Source: Bin55 sp964572845 (GTDB lineage Bacteria; Pseudomonadota; Gammaproteobacteria; Pseudomonadales; Azotimanducaceae). Taken from it: a DNA stretch of 64,000 nt. Numbering within the stretch: the stretch's first letter is position 1; each line of letters begins with the position of its first letter. The notes beneath the pieces are model-generated. The model was not told the DNA's origin. It saw only the letters and a program-made list of their open reading frames with translations, and made no database searches. The stretch spans positions 39,764-103,763 of the forward strand of contig CAZNFX010000012.1 of assembly GCA_964572845.1 (NCBI GenBank). The letters run 5' to 3'. Both the position numbers and the translations under genes were made by a program. This document shows, in pieces, positions 1-9,780 of the stretch.

Positions 1-823
1 CGAGAAGCTGACACCCAAGGCAAATTCCAAATATCGGAATTTGAGCATTCAAGAATTCTGCAATCGCATCAATGGCATAGGTGCATGGGTCCGGATCGCC
101 CGGTCCATTGGACAGAAATATGCCATCGGGATCATGCGACAGAGCCTGCGCCGCGCTCGTGTGAGCAGGCACGACGACTACTTCGCATCCCCGGTCCACT
201 AGCAGGCGCAGTATGTTGCGCTTTATGCCGAAGTCGTACGCGACGACTCGAAAATCACTGCCTCCGCCCTTGCGGTAGCCAGTATTCAGATCCCAACCAC
301 CCTCCGTCCAGTGATTTTCCGATTGGCACGTGACCACCTTTGCCAAGTCCATGCCGACCATGCCAGGAAAGCTTTGTGCACGTTCAATCGCTTCATCTTC
401 CCTAAAGCCTGCACCCGCGACAATGCAACCAGCCATCGCGCCTTTTTCTCGAATAATGGAAGTCAATTGCCGAGTATCAATATCTGAGATGGCGACGACG
501 TTCTCGCGTCGCAGGAACTCTCCAAGCGATAGCTGTGAACGAAAATTGCTCAGCAGTGGTGGAGTGTCACGTATGACCAATCCTTCAGCCCAAACTGCTG
601 TAGACTCGTAGTCCTCTTGATTGGTACCTGTATTGCCAATATGAGGATACGTCAGTGTGACTATTTGACGTGCATACGATGGATCTGTGAGTATCTCCTG
701 GTAGCCCGTCATGGCGGTATTGAACACCACCTCGCCAGCCGCAGATCCAAATACCCCGATGGACGTCCCTCGAAACACTGTGCCGTCTTCAAGAGCAAGC
801 ATCGCGGGGATTTTGGGGGTCAC
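1..823 (-). CDS. carA: Carbamoyl-phosphate synthase small (glutaminase) subunit, 3'-truncated by window edge
   Basis: Hydrolyses glutamine and passes ammonia to CarB to make carbamoyl phosphate for arginine and pyrimidines. About 274 N-terminal residues are visible; the rest lies beyond position 1. Reading leftward from a GTG at 823 gives the CarA N-terminal fold (LALEDGTVFRG, GEVVFNTAMTGYQE, YPHIGN), then FLSNGPGDP and the nucleophile-elbow motif GICLGCQLL with the catalytic cysteine near residue 268. The usual histidine three residues after that cysteine (GICLGHQ in E. coli) is Cys here; it is not part of the Cys-His-Glu triad. The only nearby upstream ATG runs into a stop, so GTG is preferred; ATG at 802 is a shorter option. 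It lies 82 bases downstream of dapB, the usual dnaJ-dapB-carA order. Confidence 0.93.
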   Translation of the reverse strand, partial: MTPKIPAMLALEDGTVFRGTSIGVFGSAAGEVVFNTAMTGYQEILTDPSYARQIVTLTYPHIGNTGTNQEDYESTAVWAEGLVIRDTPPLLSNFRSQLSLGEFLRRENVVAISDIDTRQLTSIIREKGAMAGCIVAGAGFREDEAIERAQSFPGMVGMDLAKVVTCQSENHWTEGGWDLNTGYRKGGGSDFRVVAYDFGIKRNILRLLVDRGCEVVVVPAHTSAAQALSHDPDGIFLSNGPGDPDPCTYAIDAIAEFLNAQIPIFGICLGCQLL

Positions 824-905
824 GCGCTACGTTCCAAACCCATGGGAGCTTCGAAGGAAACGCGTAGATAAGGAGAATTCCACGCGCTTTCTTCCCATCT
901 CCTAG

Positions 906-1721
906 TCATGACAACCCCAGAACTTGGTTCATGCCATACAAGCCGCTCGATCCATTTTCTAGCTTGTCCGCGATGAATAAGCTGCCGCGCAACGCACCTT
1001 CAGCGAATATTGACCGGTTGGAGGCACGATGCGTTAGTTCAATGCGTTCTCCAGTTGCCGCAAAGGTCACCGTGTGTTCACCCACGACGTCGCCGCCGCG
1101 TGCAGAATGGAATCCGATCTCGCCCAAAGCGCGTTGTCCAACGATTCCTTCCCTCCCGTATGCGGCCACAGCATCCAAGTCACTGCCGCGTGCATGCGCA
1201 ATCACATGTCCCAACTGTAGAGCCGTACCGGACGGAGAGTCAATTTTTTTGCGGTGGTGCAGTTCGTGAATTTCCACGTCGAACTCAGTGCCCAATGCCT
1301 TTGCCGCCAGTTCCAGCATTTTGAGTGACACATTCACGCCAACGCTCATATTGGGCGCTAACAGTACAGGGATGTGTTGCGAAGCAGCTCGAATTCGTGA
1401 ATGTTGTTGATCCGTGAAACCAGTGGTACCGATGACTAAGCCGATTTTACGGCTAACACATTGGTCTAACAAGTCCATGGTGCTTTCTGGGATGCTGAAA
1501 TCAATAGCTACGGACACTTCACCGAGGGCAACTGACGGTTCGTAGGCAATTACTACTCCGACCTCCGCACACCCGGCAACCAGCCCCACATCCAAGCCCA
1601 ATTTGGAAGAGGAACGGGAGGCCAATGCGCCACCAATTTGAAGCTCGGCATGATCCTGAAGTGCGTGAGTCAGCATACGGCCCATTCTTCCCGTTGCGCC
1701 GCAAATTGCAATCGAGATCAT
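906..1721 (-). CDS. dapB: 4-hydroxy-tetrahydrodipicolinate reductase
   Basis: Reduces hydroxytetrahydrodipicolinate with NAD(P)H in the diaminopimelate/lysine pathway that supplies peptidoglycan and lysine. At 271 residues it has the family's usual length. The N-terminal Rossmann motif GATGRMGRM is at residues 8-16, GTTGFT at about 98-103, and the substrate and catalytic segment HHRKKIDSPSGTA at about 155-167. The C-terminus GLYGMNQVLGL matches the family. ATG start. It ends 82 bases before carA and begins 12 bases after dnaJ, so it is probably co-transcribed with dnaJ. Confidence 0.97.
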   Translation of the reverse strand: MISIAICGATGRMGRMLTHALQDHAELQIGGALASRSSSKLGLDVGLVAGCAEVGVVIAYEPSVALGEVSVAIDFSIPESTMDLLDQCVSRKIGLVIGTTGFTDQQHSRIRAASQHIPVLLAPNMSVGVNVSLKMLELAAKALGTEFDVEIHELHHRKKIDSPSGTALQLGHVIAHARGSDLDAVAAYGREGIVGQRALGEIGFHSARGGDVVGEHTVTFAATGERIELTHRASNRSIFAEGALRGSLFIADKLENGSSGLYGMNQVLGLS

Positions 1722-1733
1722 TGTCGGGAAAGA

Positions 1734-2882
1734 CTACTGGGTCAAGCTGTCTATGAAGTCACGTACGCGGGAACCAAATGACTTCCCCTTGGGCGTGTGC
1801 CTGTGGTCCGTTCCTTCAAGCGATGTCTCCAATTGCTCTAGTAGTTCCCGCTGTCTTGACGACAAGTTCACGGGTGTCTCCACTACAACCCTGCAAAGTA
1901 GGTCGCCTTTGCGTCGGTCGCGCAGCGATGGAACACCTCGACCGCGCAATCTGAATAGCTTGCCAGTCTGCGTCTCAGCTGGAACTCGCAATTTTACGCT
2001 ACCTTCGAGCGTCGGTATGTCAACCTCGTCGCCGAGCGCAGCCTGTGTAATGGTTATGGGCTTTTCGCACAGCAGGTCGTCTTTCTGACGATCGAAAACT
2101 GGGTGCGGCCTGACGTTGAAAACGATGTACAAGTCGCCTGACGGTCCACCGCGAACTCCACTCTCACCTTCGCCGCTTACACGCAAACGGGTTCCTTGAT
2201 CCACACCTGGTGGAACGGTTACCGAGAGTGTTTTCTCACTGGTAGCACGCCCTTGACCGCGGCAAGTATGGCAAGGATTCTCGATAGTTCTTCCCGTGCC
2301 CCCACATCGCCTACAGGTCTGCTGCATAAGGAACATGTGCTGACGAATGGAAATCCGACCCGAACCCTCGCAATCTGGACACTCTGTAGCGGATGTCCCG
2401 CTTGCTGCGCCAGTTCCATTGCACTCAGAGCACGTCCGTAGCGCAGGTATCCGCACCTCGATCTTGTCGCCACGGACAGCCTGCTCCAAATCGATATTCA
2501 GTTCATAGCTGAGGTCCGAACCAGGTTGATGTTGCGAGCGGGTTCGACCTCGATGCGACCCCATGAACATGTCGCCGAAAACGCTATCGAGGTTTCTCAG
2601 AATGTCGTCGATACTCGATCCATTGGCGAAATCGCTGAACCCGCTGCCTTGCATTCCGTCGAGTCCAGAGTGTCCAAACCGATCGTACGCTCCGCGCTTG
2701 TCGCCATTCGAAAGCACTTCGAATGCCTCGGTCGCCTCCTTGAACCGCTCTTCAGCATCTGGTTGATCGGGATTGCGGTCAGGGTGGTATTTCATCGCAA
2801 GGCGACGATATGCACGTTTTATCTCATCGTCGCTCGCAGACTGGGACACCCCCAGAACTTCATAGTAGTCGCGCTTTGCCAT
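1734..2882 (-). CDS. dnaJ: Chaperone DnaJ (Hsp40)
   Basis: Cytoplasmic co-chaperone that stimulates DnaK ATPase and delivers unfolded clients. The 382 residues contain an N-terminal J domain with HPD at 33-35, a short Gly/Phe-rich linker, a zinc domain with four CxxCxGxG repeats (CSECNGTG, CPDCEGSG, CRRCGGTG, CHTCRGQG), and the C-terminal beta-sandwich substrate domain (GDLYIVFNVRPHPVF, GVPSLRDRRKGDLLC). The ATG at 2882 follows dnaK by 85 bases. That gap contains an inverted repeat (CTCGC/GCGAG on the coding strand) that could form a weak intercistronic hairpin. No separate promoter is obvious, so it is probably transcribed with dnaK. Confidence 0.98.
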   Translation of the reverse strand: MAKRDYYEVLGVSQSASDDEIKRAYRRLAMKYHPDRNPDQPDAEERFKEATEAFEVLSNGDKRGAYDRFGHSGLDGMQGSGFSDFANGSSIDDILRNLDSVFGDMFMGSHRGRTRSQHQPGSDLSYELNIDLEQAVRGDKIEVRIPALRTCSECNGTGAASGTSATECPDCEGSGRISIRQHMFLMQQTCRRCGGTGRTIENPCHTCRGQGRATSEKTLSVTVPPGVDQGTRLRVSGEGESGVRGGPSGDLYIVFNVRPHPVFDRQKDDLLCEKPITITQAALGDEVDIPTLEGSVKLRVPAETQTGKLFRLRGRGVPSLRDRRKGDLLCRVVVETPVNLSSRQRELLEQLETSLEGTDHRHTPKGKSFGSRVRDFIDSLTQ

Positions 2883-2967
2883 GCCATTGCCTGTAGTACG
2901 AAACTAACTGGCTCGCAACCGCAACGCGAGATAGACCCCAGGATTCCGCATCCACGCTAGGTGGTAC

Positions 2968-4899
<1,932 letters not shown>

Positions 4900-4960
4900 G
4901 TGTTGTTCCCAGACTCAAACCCTTCCAAGGGGTTCTCTTCAATTCAGTACTGCTTTATAG

Positions 4961-4987
4961 ATATGGACAATCACGATCGAATTCAAG
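4961..4987 (-). promoter_or_regulatory. Sigma-32-like heat-shock promoter upstream of dnaK
   Basis: On the minus strand, CTTGAA (complement of 4982-4987) is followed after 13 bases by GTCCATAT (complement of 4961-4968). The sigma-32 consensus is CTTGAA, 13-15 bases, then CCCCATnT. The -10-like element is 62 bases upstream of the dnaK start, enough for a short leader. No CIRCE repeat (TTAGCACTC, 9 bases, GAGTGCTAA) was seen in the grpE-dnaK gap. Confidence 0.5.
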
Positions 4988-4997
4988 CCATTCCCGT

Positions 4998-5669
4998 CTA
5001 CTCAACCGAGTCGTCAGCTGAGCTGACTTCCTTTGCCACAATGACTTCAGCTTCGCGCAAGAGACGGTCATGTATCAGGTAACCCTTGCGAAATACTTCG
5101 ACTACCGTTCCTGGTTCTGCATCTGGATGTTCTATGGAAGTCATTGCCATGTGTCTCTCGGGATCGAAAACTTCCCCCTGCGGATCGAATTCTTTGATGC
5201 CATTCTTGTTCAATGCATCGGTCAACGCTTTTACTGAGAGTTCTATGCCCTCAATAACGCTCTTGGATACGTCATGTTCCCTAGCCGTTTTAACTGCGGT
5301 GTCAAAGTTGTCCAAGGCCGGCAGCAACTCGCGAGCAAAGCCTTCTAACGCAAAGCGCTTTACGCTTTCATACTCTCTCGCGCTTCTTTTTCGAACGTTT
5401 TCCGCCTCTGCGCGAGCGCGCAACACTTGGTCCTTGGCATCATCGACGAAAGCGCGCATTTCTTCCAACTGACTCATGAGTTCTTCTACAGAGGGGCCTT
5501 GGTCCGCACATTTCTCGTCCAGGGGCTCACCGTTTGATGAGGATTCCTCTTCGCCCTCAACATCGTGCGACGCATTCTGATTGGGATCGGGTTCCTCGCC
5601 CGCGTGTTCGTCCTTTGAGGGTGTTGGTTCGTCAGTCTCTCGGGGCTTCTTGTCGTCTAATTCGTGCAT
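4998..5669 (-). CDS. grpE: Nucleotide exchange factor GrpE
   Basis: Releases ADP from DnaK. About 223 residues from the ATG at 5669; a TTG two codons upstream (5675) gives 225. The first 65 residues are a long acidic, low-complexity extension, followed by the dimerising coiled coil (EELMSQLEEMRAFVDDAKDQ), the family core (RARAEAENVRKR, ELLPALDNFDTA) and the C-terminal beta domain (FDPERHMAM, GYLIHDRLLREAEVIVAK). AAAGGG upstream of the ATG is a plausible ribosome-binding site. It is the first chaperone gene after hrcA, with its own sigma-32-like promoter. Confidence 0.96.
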   Translation of the reverse strand: MHELDDKKPRETDEPTPSKDEHAGEEPDPNQNASHDVEGEEESSSNGEPLDEKCADQGPSVEELMSQLEEMRAFVDDAKDQVLRARAEAENVRKRSAREYESVKRFALEGFARELLPALDNFDTAVKTAREHDVSKSVIEGIELSVKALTDALNKNGIKEFDPQGEVFDPERHMAMTSIEHPDAEPGTVVEVFRKGYLIHDRLLREAEVIVAKEVSSADDSVE

Positions 5670-5710
5670 TGTCAAAACCCTTTAGTACAAAGTAGCGAGG
5701 AATCTAGGTT

Positions 5711-5736
5711 ATAGGGACTCAATGATTGAATTCAAG
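5711..5736 (-). promoter_or_regulatory. Sigma-32-like heat-shock promoter upstream of grpE
   Basis: On the minus strand, CTTGAA (complement of 5731-5736) is followed 14 bases later by CCCTAT (complement of 5711-5716), close to the sigma-32 pattern. The -35 element overlaps the last codons of hrcA and the grpE start is about 36 bases downstream of the -10. This would let grpE be induced by heat independently of hrcA transcription. Confidence 0.55.
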
Positions 5737-6841
5737 AGTCGTGATGTTCGAGTGCGCTACCCAAATGCCGAGCAGTGGCGTCAACTAGTGGGATCACTGC
5801 TTTGTACTGCATACGTGCCGGTCCAACAACACCTACGACTCCTGCAATGACGCCGTCGATCTCGTACTTTGCTGTGATCAAGCTGTAGTCGTCAAGCGGC
5901 GCAAAGCCCGGTTCCCCGCCGATGTGTAGCTGCACGCCGTCGGAAGCAATGCACCTGTCCAGAAGATGCACGATACTGCTCTTGCTCTTAAGCGCGTCCA
6001 ACAAGACTTGGGCTTCTTCGGAAGAGGAGAGGAGCCCCACCAAGTTGGTTTCACCAGTAACGACGTAGTCGTGGTCTACGTTGCTGTCCTCTTCAAAGGT
6101 CTTCGAGGCTACGTCAAGCGCGGTCTGCATGAGATCGTTCATCTTGAACTGATCATCGCGCATGCTTGCAAGTACTTTCTTCCTAATCTCAAACAGAGTA
6201 TGCCCGCAAAATTCCTGGTTGATGAAGTTTGCAGCTTGCTGCAATTCTGTCTCCGAATATTGGCGTTCTGTTTCAATTACGCGATTCTGCACCTCGCGTT
6301 CGTTTACCACTAGAACCGCCAATACTCGAGAGCCAGAGAGCGTCAGGAAATGGATTTGACGCAACGCGATTTGTTCGGGCCGCGGCGTTGTCACCAACCC
6401 TACGAGGCTGGATCCTTCCGCCAACAGTTGGGATGCCGAAACGACAAGCTCGCTCGGCGATAGGTCTGATTGCAGGGTGGTGCGAAGAATGGAATCTGAC
6501 GATTGATCTAACGGTCCCAACGAAATCAAATGGTCGACAAAGAATCGCAAACCTTGATTCGTCGGCACCTTTCCCGCCGAAGTGTGGGGTGACGAAACCA
6601 AGCCTTTTCCTTCCAAGTCCGCCATTATGTTGCGAACCGTGGCGGAGCTCACACGCATCCTAGCTCTATCCGCGATATGCCTTGATCCGATCGGCGTTCC
6701 GATCTGCAGGTACTCGTCTACCAAGAGCTTGAACAGTTCCAGCGCACGCTCATCAACTGTCGAAATTGGCGACATGTGAACTATCGGTTGGCGACTGGAC
6801 TCCTTCATAATGTAGCGAGCATACTTCCCATTGCAATGCAA
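5732..6841 (-). CDS. hrcA: Heat-inducible transcription repressor HrcA
   Basis: DNA-binding repressor of class I heat-shock genes in many bacteria. It has an N-terminal winged helix (ERALELFKLLVDEYL, GTPIGSRHIA, SSATVRNIMADLEGKGL), the HTSAGKVPTNQGLRFFVD segment, then the GAF-like and C-terminal regions including IGGE. From the ATG at 6841 it has 369 residues. In-frame ATGs at 6808 and 6775 are possible, and the family usually begins close to the 6775 start; none has a good ribosome-binding site. It lies 33 bases from the divergent recN start. CIRCE, its normal operator, was not found near it or near grpE/dnaK. Confidence 0.94.
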   Translation of the reverse strand: MHCNGKYARYIMKESSRQPIVHMSPISTVDERALELFKLLVDEYLQIGTPIGSRHIADRARMRVSSATVRNIMADLEGKGLVSSPHTSAGKVPTNQGLRFFVDHLISLGPLDQSSDSILRTTLQSDLSPSELVVSASQLLAEGSSLVGLVTTPRPEQIALRQIHFLTLSGSRVLAVLVVNEREVQNRVIETERQYSETELQQAANFINQEFCGHTLFEIRKKVLASMRDDQFKMNDLMQTALDVASKTFEEDSNVDHDYVVTGETNLVGLLSSSEEAQVLLDALKSKSSIVHLLDRCIASDGVQLHIGGEPGFAPLDDYSLITAKYEIDGVIAGVVGVVGPARMQYKAVIPLVDATARHLGSALEHHDS

Positions 6842-6874
6842 TACGCTATCACAACGTAGCCCTAGTTTCAGATC

Positions 6875-8524
6875 ATGCTAGTGAATCTCTCGGTGCGAAA
6901 TTTCGCATTGGTAAAGAATCTGGATATTTCCTTGGACCCAGGGCTTACAGTCGTCACGGGAGAATCCGGTGCAGGGAAGACAATTCTGCTGCAGGCTCTG
7001 TCATTGGTTTTGGGTAGTCGTGCTCGAAAAGAGCAGACTCGCCCAGGAGAACAGCAGTGTGAAGTCCTTGCCGAATTCGCTATATCAGCTGCTCCAGCTG
7101 CAATGGCGTTCTTGGATGAAAACGAACTCTCCGACTCGAGCGACCCTACACGCTGCCTGATACGTCGAATTGCTAGAGTCGATGGTCGTTCGAGAGCATG
7201 GATCAACGGCGTACAAGTGACCAATGACACACTTCGAACGCTGTGCGAGCCGCTCGTCGCGCTACATGGTCAATTTGAACAAACTCGGATGGTGGACAAG
7301 GCAGTTCAACTAGAGTGGTTCGACGACTACGGAATCGATGAGCAACTGCGGTTGCGAGTGCGGGACAATTTTTCGCGGTGGCGCAAGGCGATGGCAACTC
7401 TTGATGAGACAAAAGCCAGCCTGGGAGTGGAGCTGAGTCAACTGAGCCTGCTCCGTTACCAGGTGGAAGAACTGGAGGAACTGAAGCTTGAAGACCAGGA
7501 GTTCGAACATCTGAATCAAATCTTCAAGCGCGCCTCGCAGGCACAAGAGGTTCGAATTGCCATTAGCGATTCGCTTGATGCGCTGGACTCGCGAATTCGA
7601 TCGGACTTGTCGAGCATCGCCAGAGTAGTCGGTGGAATCGACGACGAGCACAACACGCTTGCCGAAGCCAAGCAACTTCTCGAGTCTGCAAACATTCAAG
7701 CCGAAGAGTGTGCAAACTACCTGAGAAGCTACGCTGAAACGTTGGTGCTCGACGAGCAGGAATTGGAGCGAGTTGAAACCCGCCTCAATTCGATCCACGA
7801 GATTGCTCGCAAGCACAAAGTCGCACCCTCACAGCTCTTCCAACACATCGATCACATGCAGGTCCAGCTCGCCGCACTCGAAGCGCTCCGCGGTAAAGTT
7901 GAGCGACTAGAACAGGAAGTCGAAGACCTTCGGTGTGACTATTTCGCGGATGCAGAGAGGCTGCGCGAGCATCGTTTGACCCAAGCACCACAGTTCTGTG
8001 AGAAAGTCGTTGCTACCCTCGCACAAGCGGCACTCCCGGATGCCAAGTTTGAGCTATCGTTTGACGCTACTGTGAACGCTAGCGGAATTGATGCCGTCGA
8101 ATATCTCGTTTCGACCAATGCAAGCTATCCTCCGATGCCCATGGGACGAATCGCTTCGGGCGGCGAGTTGTCTAGAATCGCACTAGCGATACTGGTGGTT
8201 GTGGCCCAGCGATCCAATCTACCCTGCTTGGTCTTGGATGAAGCCGATATCGGTATTGGTGGGATCACGGCCGACATGGTGGGTAGAATGCTCCGCTCTC
8301 TCGCTGTGGACAATCAAGTTCTCTGCGTAACTCATGCCCCACAGGTTGCTGCCCTGGGAAAGTCGCACCTGCATGTATTCAAGTCCGATGATCAGGATAT
8401 TCGAGTAGCCAAGTTGAGCGATGATGAACGAATCAATGAAATTGCACGCATGGTTGCTAGTAGAACAATTGACGATGAAAGCCGAAGCTACGCAAGAACT
8501 CTTCTTGCTAGTGCAAGGTCTTAG
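6875..8524 (+). CDS. recN: DNA repair protein RecN
   Basis: SMC-like ATPase acting early in double-strand break repair. The 549 residues match the usual length. Walker A GESGAGKT is at residues 29-36, a long coiled coil spans about 160-370, and the C-terminal ABC signature SGGELSRIAL is followed by Walker B VLDEADIGIGG and the D-loop region. It is divergent from hrcA and followed 22 bases later by bamE. No LexA box could be identified in the short upstream gap. Confidence 0.97.
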   Translation: MLVNLSVRNFALVKNLDISLDPGLTVVTGESGAGKTILLQALSLVLGSRARKEQTRPGEQQCEVLAEFAISAAPAAMAFLDENELSDSSDPTRCLIRRIARVDGRSRAWINGVQVTNDTLRTLCEPLVALHGQFEQTRMVDKAVQLEWFDDYGIDEQLRLRVRDNFSRWRKAMATLDETKASLGVELSQLSLLRYQVEELEELKLEDQEFEHLNQIFKRASQAQEVRIAISDSLDALDSRIRSDLSSIARVVGGIDDEHNTLAEAKQLLESANIQAEECANYLRSYAETLVLDEQELERVETRLNSIHEIARKHKVAPSQLFQHIDHMQVQLAALEALRGKVERLEQEVEDLRCDYFADAERLREHRLTQAPQFCEKVVATLAQAALPDAKFELSFDATVNASGIDAVEYLVSTNASYPPMPMGRIASGGELSRIALAILVVVAQRSNLPCLVLDEADIGIGGITADMVGRMLRSLAVDNQVLCVTHAPQVAALGKSHLHVFKSDDQDIRVAKLSDDERINEIARMVASRTIDDESRSYARTLLASARS

Positions 8525-8576
8525 CTATACGCTTTAGTCCAATCCTATGTACCACAGAGCAACAAATGCGCACACT

Positions 8577-9017
8577 ATGACGATGTCTGCACTGAAGAGA
8601 TCCTTCAGATCCAAGCTAATGCTGTTCCTCCTCGTGCCTACGTTGGTTCTTGTTTCGAGTTGTCAAATCGTCAAGATGCATAGACCAGTGCTTCAGCAAG
8701 GCAATCTGATCACGCAAACCATGGTCGACGAGTTGAAGCCTGGCATGACCAAGGAGCAAGTGGAGTTTGTGCTTGGCCGGCCAGTGCACTTGAACACGTT
8801 CAACGTGGATCGGTGGGACTACATCTACACTATGGAAGATCGCGAAGGCAACCATACACGCAAACACCTTTCGGTAGTCTTCAAAGACGACAAGCTGACT
8901 GAGATCGGAGGCGACTACAAGCCCCAGGAACACGCCGAGTCAACCGAGAACGACGAGCAAAACGGTGCCGCCGTTCCCGAGGACGTAGACTACACGTCAA
9001 AAAGCAGTTCGGACTGA
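8577..9017 (+). CDS. bamE: Outer membrane protein assembly factor BamE (SmpA/OmlA) lipoprotein
   Basis: Small lipoprotein of the BAM complex that inserts outer-membrane beta barrels. A signal peptide (RSKLMLFLLVPTLVLVSSC) ends in a lipobox with the acylated cysteine. It is followed by the BamE core: QGNLITQTMVDELKPGMTKEQVEFVLG, then RWDYIYTMED and LSVVFKDDKLTEIGG. The tail is longer and more acidic than in E. coli. The open frame begins at 8547, but ATGs at 8577 and 8583 give a normal-length signal peptide, so 8577 is preferred. Confidence 0.93.
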   Translation: MTMSALKRSFRSKLMLFLLVPTLVLVSSCQIVKMHRPVLQQGNLITQTMVDELKPGMTKEQVEFVLGRPVHLNTFNVDRWDYIYTMEDREGNHTRKHLSVVFKDDKLTEIGGDYKPQEHAESTENDEQNGAAVPEDVDYTSKSSSD

Positions 9018-9046
9018 GCCAGTTCTCACCAGCAGCCGGTATCCGA

Positions 9047-9328
9047 TCACTTGATTGCCCCGTCCTCGGCTTGAGAACGGCGCAAATCCATTGGTTCGTT
9101 CGGAAGCTTTCGTAAGACTTCCACTCTATCTCCCTCGGACAATGTGTGATCGATGTCTACTTTCTGCCCCCACACCGCATAGCCGTCTGCGTCATCTAGT
9201 GGTGCATCGGCGAATGTATCCAATCGAGATGCCATTTCGACGGCTTGTCGAACCGTTGCACCAGTCGAGCAGTCCAGCTGGGCAGACCACTCTCGCGACC
9301 TAATCGCCGCAACGACCTCTATTCGCAC
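9047..9328 (-). CDS. ratB: RnfH/RatB family ubiquitin-like protein
   Basis: Small beta-grasp protein of the RnfH family (UPF0125), 93 residues, usually encoded next to ratA; its biochemical role is not settled. MRIEVVAAI, a hydrophobic core repeat (GATVRQAVEMAS), DGYAVWGQKVDIDHTLSEGD and RVEVLRKLPNEPMDLRR match the family pattern in which the chain ends in a DRVEIYRPL-like strand. The start is GTG at 9328 and overlaps the end of ratA by 10 bases, indicating translational coupling. Confidence 0.9.
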   Translation of the reverse strand: MRIEVVAAIRSREWSAQLDCSTGATVRQAVEMASRLDTFADAPLDDADGYAVWGQKVDIDHTLSEGDRVEVLRKLPNEPMDLRRSQAEDGAIK

Positions 9329-9762
9329 GGTGTGAAACTCGTTCGTGCTTGGTCGGTGAATGCGGTCAATACCGAATCGACGGCAACTTCGATGGCTCGA
9401 GGACCCACTAGTCGAAGCAACCAGCCGTGAAATTCGAAACTAAGGTCAAGCGTGGCTTTGCAGCCGATCCGCAAATCGGAAAATCGCCATTCTCCCGAAA
9501 AGCTGGAAAATGGTCCCTTCACTAGCTCCAACCCAATCCTCCTGTGAGGATCGAGGATGTTGCGAGTAATCATTTCCTCACTGTGGCCAGCCACCACGAC
9601 TTGAATGCTAGCCACCAGCTCGTTGCCCTCTCTATTGAGGATTCGAGACTCGCGACACCACGGCAGGAATTCTCGATAGTCCTCTACATTTGCCACCAAG
9701 CCGAAAATATCAGCTATGGAATAAGGCAGCAGCACACTATGGGTGACGTGGTGTAGCTTCAA
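9319..9762 (-). CDS. ratA: RatA family START/polyketide-cyclase-like protein
   Basis: RatA (in E. coli a toxin reported to block 70S assembly; homologous to the coenzyme Q-binding Coq10 family). The 147 residues show VLLPYSIADIFGLVANVEDYREFLPWC, then the beta strands of the START fold and GPFSSFSGEWRF, ending with AFTDQAR. The start is a TTG at 9762 that aligns with the E. coli N-terminus; no better start is present. ratA and ratB overlap and lie between bamE and smpB, the standard gammaproteobacterial arrangement with one transporter gene inserted. Confidence 0.9.
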   Translation of the reverse strand: MKLHHVTHSVLLPYSIADIFGLVANVEDYREFLPWCRESRILNREGNELVASIQVVVAGHSEEMITRNILDPHRRIGLELVKGPFSSFSGEWRFSDLRIGCKATLDLSFEFHGWLLRLVGPRAIEVAVDSVLTAFTDQARTSFTPCE

Positions 9763-9780
9763 CCAATTACCGTTGCAGGA

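Noticed and set aside
6842..6874. LexA box controlling recN
   Set aside because: No CTGT-N8-ACAG pattern is found in the short divergent gap.
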